Shown here one piece after another: positions 59,121-64,000 of a stretch of 64,000 bases of DNA. Source of the DNA: Vanilla planifolia (lineage: Eukaryota; Streptophyta; Magnoliopsida; Asparagales; Orchidaceae); assembly GCA_023846275.1 (NCBI GenBank), contig JAIUJO010000089.1, positions 1,566,501-1,630,500 on the forward strand, in the 5' to 3' direction. The position numbers and the translations under genes are program-made. Position 1 is the stretch's first letter. Each line of letters begins with the position of its first letter. The notes beneath the pieces were generated by a model. That model worked only from the letters and a program-made list of their open reading frames with translations. It had not been told where the DNA came from and did no database searches.

Positions 59121-62100
59121 CACACACACAAACACACATGCATATGTATAAAAACTAAAAAAATGTGCATGCACACCCACACATGCACTTACACTAAGAA
59201 AGACATGTGCACTAATGCACAAACACATATGCCCACCTACATTCATTCACATGCCTGTGCATGCACACACTTACACACACTCACACACACACCGATGCAC
59301 ATATGTACTTGAACACAAATTACAAGGCACACAAGCACAAATCCATCGATAGTTATATGCATGCACACATATAAAAACACACATACATGCATACACACAC
59401 ATACTTGAAATGAGTGCATGCACACATACATGCATGTACACACACACAAACTCGTGTAGATGTACATAAACACACACTCACTCACACACCAAAAACATGC
59501 ACACACACAAAAAACACACAAATACACTCAAACAGAAGCAAACACACACATGCACACATGCATAGTCATAAACACACACATGCAAACATGCAAGCATACA
59601 CACAAATCCATACAAGCACACACACACACATATATGTACATGCATATGCAAGTGCACATACACACACATGCAAACATGAGAACACGAAGGCAAAAATACT
59701 TTCACACACATACACACTTGCATGTACATGCATGCACACACAAACACATAGATACTTATGCACATTCATTTGCACACACACTCAAATGCATGCACATACA
59801 AGAACTCATGAACATAGAAGTACAGGCATATGAATAGTCTCCCACACACAAACACATGCACCCAAACACACACACAAACACATGCACAAAGATGCACAGA
59901 CATGCACATGCATATGCACACTTGCGTATATACACAAACTAAAAAAACAAAAGCAAACAAACAAGAACAAACACATTCTTGAATATGCACACAAATATAC
60001 AAGCACATGCATAGGCACTCAAACATGTGCATACAAGCTCACCCACACACAGACTCATATGTACACACAGACACACGTGCACTCATGCAACAACACATGC
60101 CCACATACATTCATACATATGCCCACCCACATGCACACATACACACACACACAAACAGATGCACACATCAGTACAAAGCACTTAAACATGCACACACACA
60201 CACACATGTTATGAACCTATTCACAAGCACATGCATGCACACATGTACAAACAAACAAACACACATGTATGCATGCACACACACATATACAGACATGTGT
60301 GCATGAATATATAAACACATTCAGACATACACAAACTCGTATAGATGAGGACATATACACACACACACATGCAGGCAAGCACATGCACACACACACTCAT
60401 ATGCACACAAACACAAAAACACACAAACAAGATCATAGATATGAACAAACATAAATGCACACACAAACACTCACAGTCACAAGCATATACACATGCAAAA
60501 ACACAAGAACACACAAACACATCCACACAAACACATGCATATACATGCATACATATGTATAAGCACATACACACACATACAAGCACACACACAAAGCATG
60601 CAAGCACATACATAGACACACATAAATGTGGACATATACACATATGTGCACACATACAGCCATAGACATTCATGCCACTTGACATACTAACACACACATA
60701 AAGGCATCCACATGCTCACAAACATGTGCACACACACACGCACCTACACACATGCCCATGTGCCCACAAACACACATGCACAGGTACATGCACCCACACA
60801 CACACCAACACCCATTTACACATGTCCACACATACACATGCACATGTACAAAAACACATATGCATCAATGCACTCATGTCCACATGCACACACACACACC
60901 CACACACGTACACACACATCCATATACACCTACCCCAATACACACACACACATGAAAAAACATGCATGCACACACACATGTACAAACACCCACATTCACC
61001 TACTCATACACACACACATGCACCACTATATGCACCTACTCACAGACCCAGTAAAATGAACACATGGTGCCACACACACATAAAAATGCAAGCACAAACA
61101 CATGTGCACCAACATGCTCACAAACACAAGCACACAAATGTGTGTAACCATGCACACATAAGAAAACACTCATGCACATGCACACTTATACAAATAAATA
61201 AGCTCACACATGCACAAGAACACAAAAACACACACATGCATAGGCACACAAATACTCTTATGCAACTGCACTAGTAGACACATGCACACATATACTTGTA
61301 CAAACAAATGCATGCACACACACACACATATGACAAGCTTGTACAAATGCATGAATTCCCAAACACACACACACACACATAGGTGCATGCACACACACAT
61401 GAATAAATTCAAACACTCACAAACACACACGTACATATAAACAAAAGCTAACATACATGGACACACCACACACACACACACACACTTGCACATGCATGCA
61501 TACGAACACAAGTACACACCAACATAGACACACACACACATGCACACACTAAACATATGCATGCACACATAGATCCATACAGATATAAATAAACACGTAC
61601 ACACTCACTCACATAGATGTGTAGACACATGCATGCACATACAAATACACACTCATGCACATGTACACACACATTTACACAAATACATGCAAGCATACAT
61701 GCACACATAGACACACACATGTGCTCATGCTCACAGACATACACAAATGCACAAACATACAAAAAAACTTCCATGTATGAACATGTACACACACAAGCTC
61801 ACTCACACACACATACTTGTACACACACAAACACTAACACATGCACAGACCAACTCACATACACAAATGTGCATACATGCATGCACACACATACCCACAC
61901 ACATTCACCCACACATACAAGCACACACAAATGCACATAGACACACATACACTCATGCACATCGACACACACATAGACCAACACACACATATGCAAAACA
62001 CTTGCACACATGCATGCACATATGCTTGCAATCAAACATAAACATGCACGCACATGCATGGACATGCACACAAATGTACACAAACACACAAAAACACAAG

Positions 62101-64000
62101 CGCACACACACCCCCACACATGCACACACATCTAGGTATGCATACATGCACACACATGCACATAAACGCACAAAAATAGGCATCACATGACCATAAGTGC
62201 ACAAGTGAGCACACAAGCTTATACAGATGCATATAAACACCCATGTGCACATATGCATGCACATAAACACACATGAGTGCACATTAGTTGACACACAAAA
62301 GCTCATACACATATGAGAATGCACATGCAAGTAGACATGCACACACATAGATGCCCACATAGGCACACACAAACAAATGCATACAAATATACACAATTAT
62401 ACATATGCATATACACACTTGCACACTTGAACGAGCACACAAACATGTATATACACACATCTTCCCATGTCCACACATACACACATAGACTCATGCACTT
62501 ATACACACATGCATACTCACACATAGACACCCACACACATGCATACTCACTGACACAAATTCCAACACCCACACATGCACACACACATTCTCACACATGT
62601 AAGCACACACATAAACACAAACCCATAGATATGCACACACACACATGCACACATGCACATTCTTGTAGACACATTCACACATATAGACATGTACAAACAT
62701 GCAAGCATAAATCCACACTCACACACATGCACAAATGCAAATGCATACATGCACATGTACATGGATGCAAACACTCACACAAGAATACACACAAATACAC
62801 ATACACACATGTGTGTATGACACACACAAGAACACACACTAACAATTGCTTGCATGCTTGCACACAAACATGCACAGTTACGCATACATAACCACACACA
62901 CACACACTTAAACACATGTGCACACATACATGTGGAAACAAAAACAAACATATGCACTAATAGGAAGACACACAAACACATAAAGATGTGTGCACACATG
63001 CAACACATGCATCAGCACTTGCACACATTGACACACACACACATGCATGCATAGAGATAGGTATACGAGTGCACACATATAGACACACATGCATGAATGC
63101 AATCACACAAACACACACTACACGTGCATGCACACACATGCACGCACATTCATAAACATACACATGCATACACACATACACACTACACACATGCATGATT
63201 AAACATTAGCACACACACGAACACACTCGCATGCACATGCACATGCACATAGATGCAAATGCATATCCATGTGCACTCACATGCTCTAAAATTCATAGTC
63301 ATGCATGCACACACACATTCTCTCTCTTTCTCTCACACACACACAAATGCACACTCACATGCGTTGTCACATGAACAAATGAAAACATGAATGTCTTTGC
63401 ACACATGTGTGCATGCACATGAACACACATGCACACACACACACACAAACTTACCTACACATACATACACATGTATACACAAATACATGCTCATACACAT
63501 GTAGGCACATGCACACATAGACAAGAACACCCAAACCTACACACATGCATACATGAACACTAACACACATGCATACAAACTTTGCATACACACACATGCT
63601 CACACATAGACCACACAAACACACACATGTGCACATGCACCAAAGCATAGATACACATACACACACATGCAGATGCACGTGCACATGCACACACACATGC
63701 TCCCACACAAATAAACACACATGTGTATACACATGCGTACACACACATGTGTACAGACTAAAAAAGCACATAAGCACACACACATGTGTACGCATGTGCA
63801 CCCATACACACACATGCACACACGCCTATACACACATATGCGCATGCACAAGTATGTAGAAAACAAGTATAGACACATGCACACACATACACATCCACAC
63901 AAAAACACATGCATTCCTTCATATACTCACATGCACACATATGCATAGACATTCATGTAGGCACAAACTCACACACATGGACATGCACACACATGCACAT
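57600..64000. repeat. CA-rich degenerate satellite field, block C4 to window end
   Basis: After the 6.1-kb duplicate the field continues to the window edge without a boundary. Short A-rich landmarks near 59,091 and 59,938 continue the monomer theme. After about 60 kb I could not follow the 0.79-kb period by eye. No other feature is visible beyond the pyrimidine tract at 63,318. Confidence 0.85.
63318..63334 (+). repeat. TC-rich homopyrimidine tract
   Basis: TTCTCTCTCTTTCTCTC is 17 pyrimidines in a row, at odds with the alternating pattern. Shorter CTCTCTC words occur near 10,462 and 57,618, so TC slippage happens now and then in this field. Confidence 0.8.

Noticed and set aside
1-64000. CRISPR-like array, because short words recur at intervals
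   Set aside because: Repeats are not uniform in sequence or length, spacers are as CA-rich as repeats, there are no cas genes, and the inserts are plant-type LTRs.
1-64000. Telomeric or known centromeric satellite
   Set aside because: No TTTAGGG/CCCTAAA runs were seen, and the unit does not resemble the roughly 150-180 bp plant centromere satellites. A pericentromeric or knob location remains possible but has no support in the sequence.
1-64000. Pure sequencing or assembly artefact filling a gap with CA repeat
   Set aside because: Ordered unique landmarks shared between distant copies, a precise deletion scar and two coherent LTRs are hard to produce by error. Local collapse or miscounted runs remain possible.

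Overview
The window is almost entirely one very large, degenerate CA-rich (TG on the other strand) tandem repeat field. It is interrupted twice by ordinary AT-richer DNA, at about 12,040-12,745 and 23,667-25,357. I see no protein-coding gene, tRNA, rRNA, CRISPR array or bacterial-type operon. The many long open frames are by-products of the repeat: the plus strand reads as Thr-His-Met/Cys runs and the minus strand as Cys-Val-Met runs. The two interruptions look like long terminal repeats (LTRs) of plant retrotransposons. Each has a TATA box reading CTATAAATAG, and each has a GTGGAT...CCA/ACC...AAAAATYTTGTGT block about 400-440 bp downstream. I therefore infer a flowering plant, probably with a large repeat-rich nuclear genome. 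The species cannot be named from this sequence.

Layout: 1-12,039 repeat block A; 12,040-12,745 plus-strand LTR remnant; 12,746-23,666 repeat block B; 23,667-25,357 minus-strand solo LTR of about 1.69 kb; 25,358-64,000 repeat blocks C1 to C4. The repeat never changes polarity: the CA-rich strand is always the plus strand. Its alphabet is mostly the purine-pyrimidine steps AC, AT and GC, so long stretches alternate strictly. CATGCA and CATGCATG recur throughout, and CpG is scarce.

The field looks like formless low complexity, but rare non-CA words act as landmarks and show nested order. (1) Block A (from about position 60) is repeated at about 39.4-53.3 kb in the same order. The offset is about 39.3-39.4 kb, stepping to about 41.3-41.6 kb after a single 1,802-bp indel bounded by 13-bp direct repeats. 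(2) Landmarks from 50.5-53.0 kb recur about 6.1 kb later at 56.6-59.1 kb. (3) At 52.9-56.9 kb a landmark recurs every 766-823 bp in two alternating forms, giving a dimer of about 1.55-1.63 kb. (4) Small fresh duplications of 26 and 38 bp are also present. One 40-bp word is identical in two distant copies; it contains a perfect 22-bp palindrome with a CACGTG core flanked by CATG on each side. The simplest history is head-to-tail amplification at several scales with gradual decay, and two LTR insertions, at least one of them later than the 39-kb-scale duplication.

All repeat matches were found by eye and local alignment. Percent identities and motif counts were not computed.
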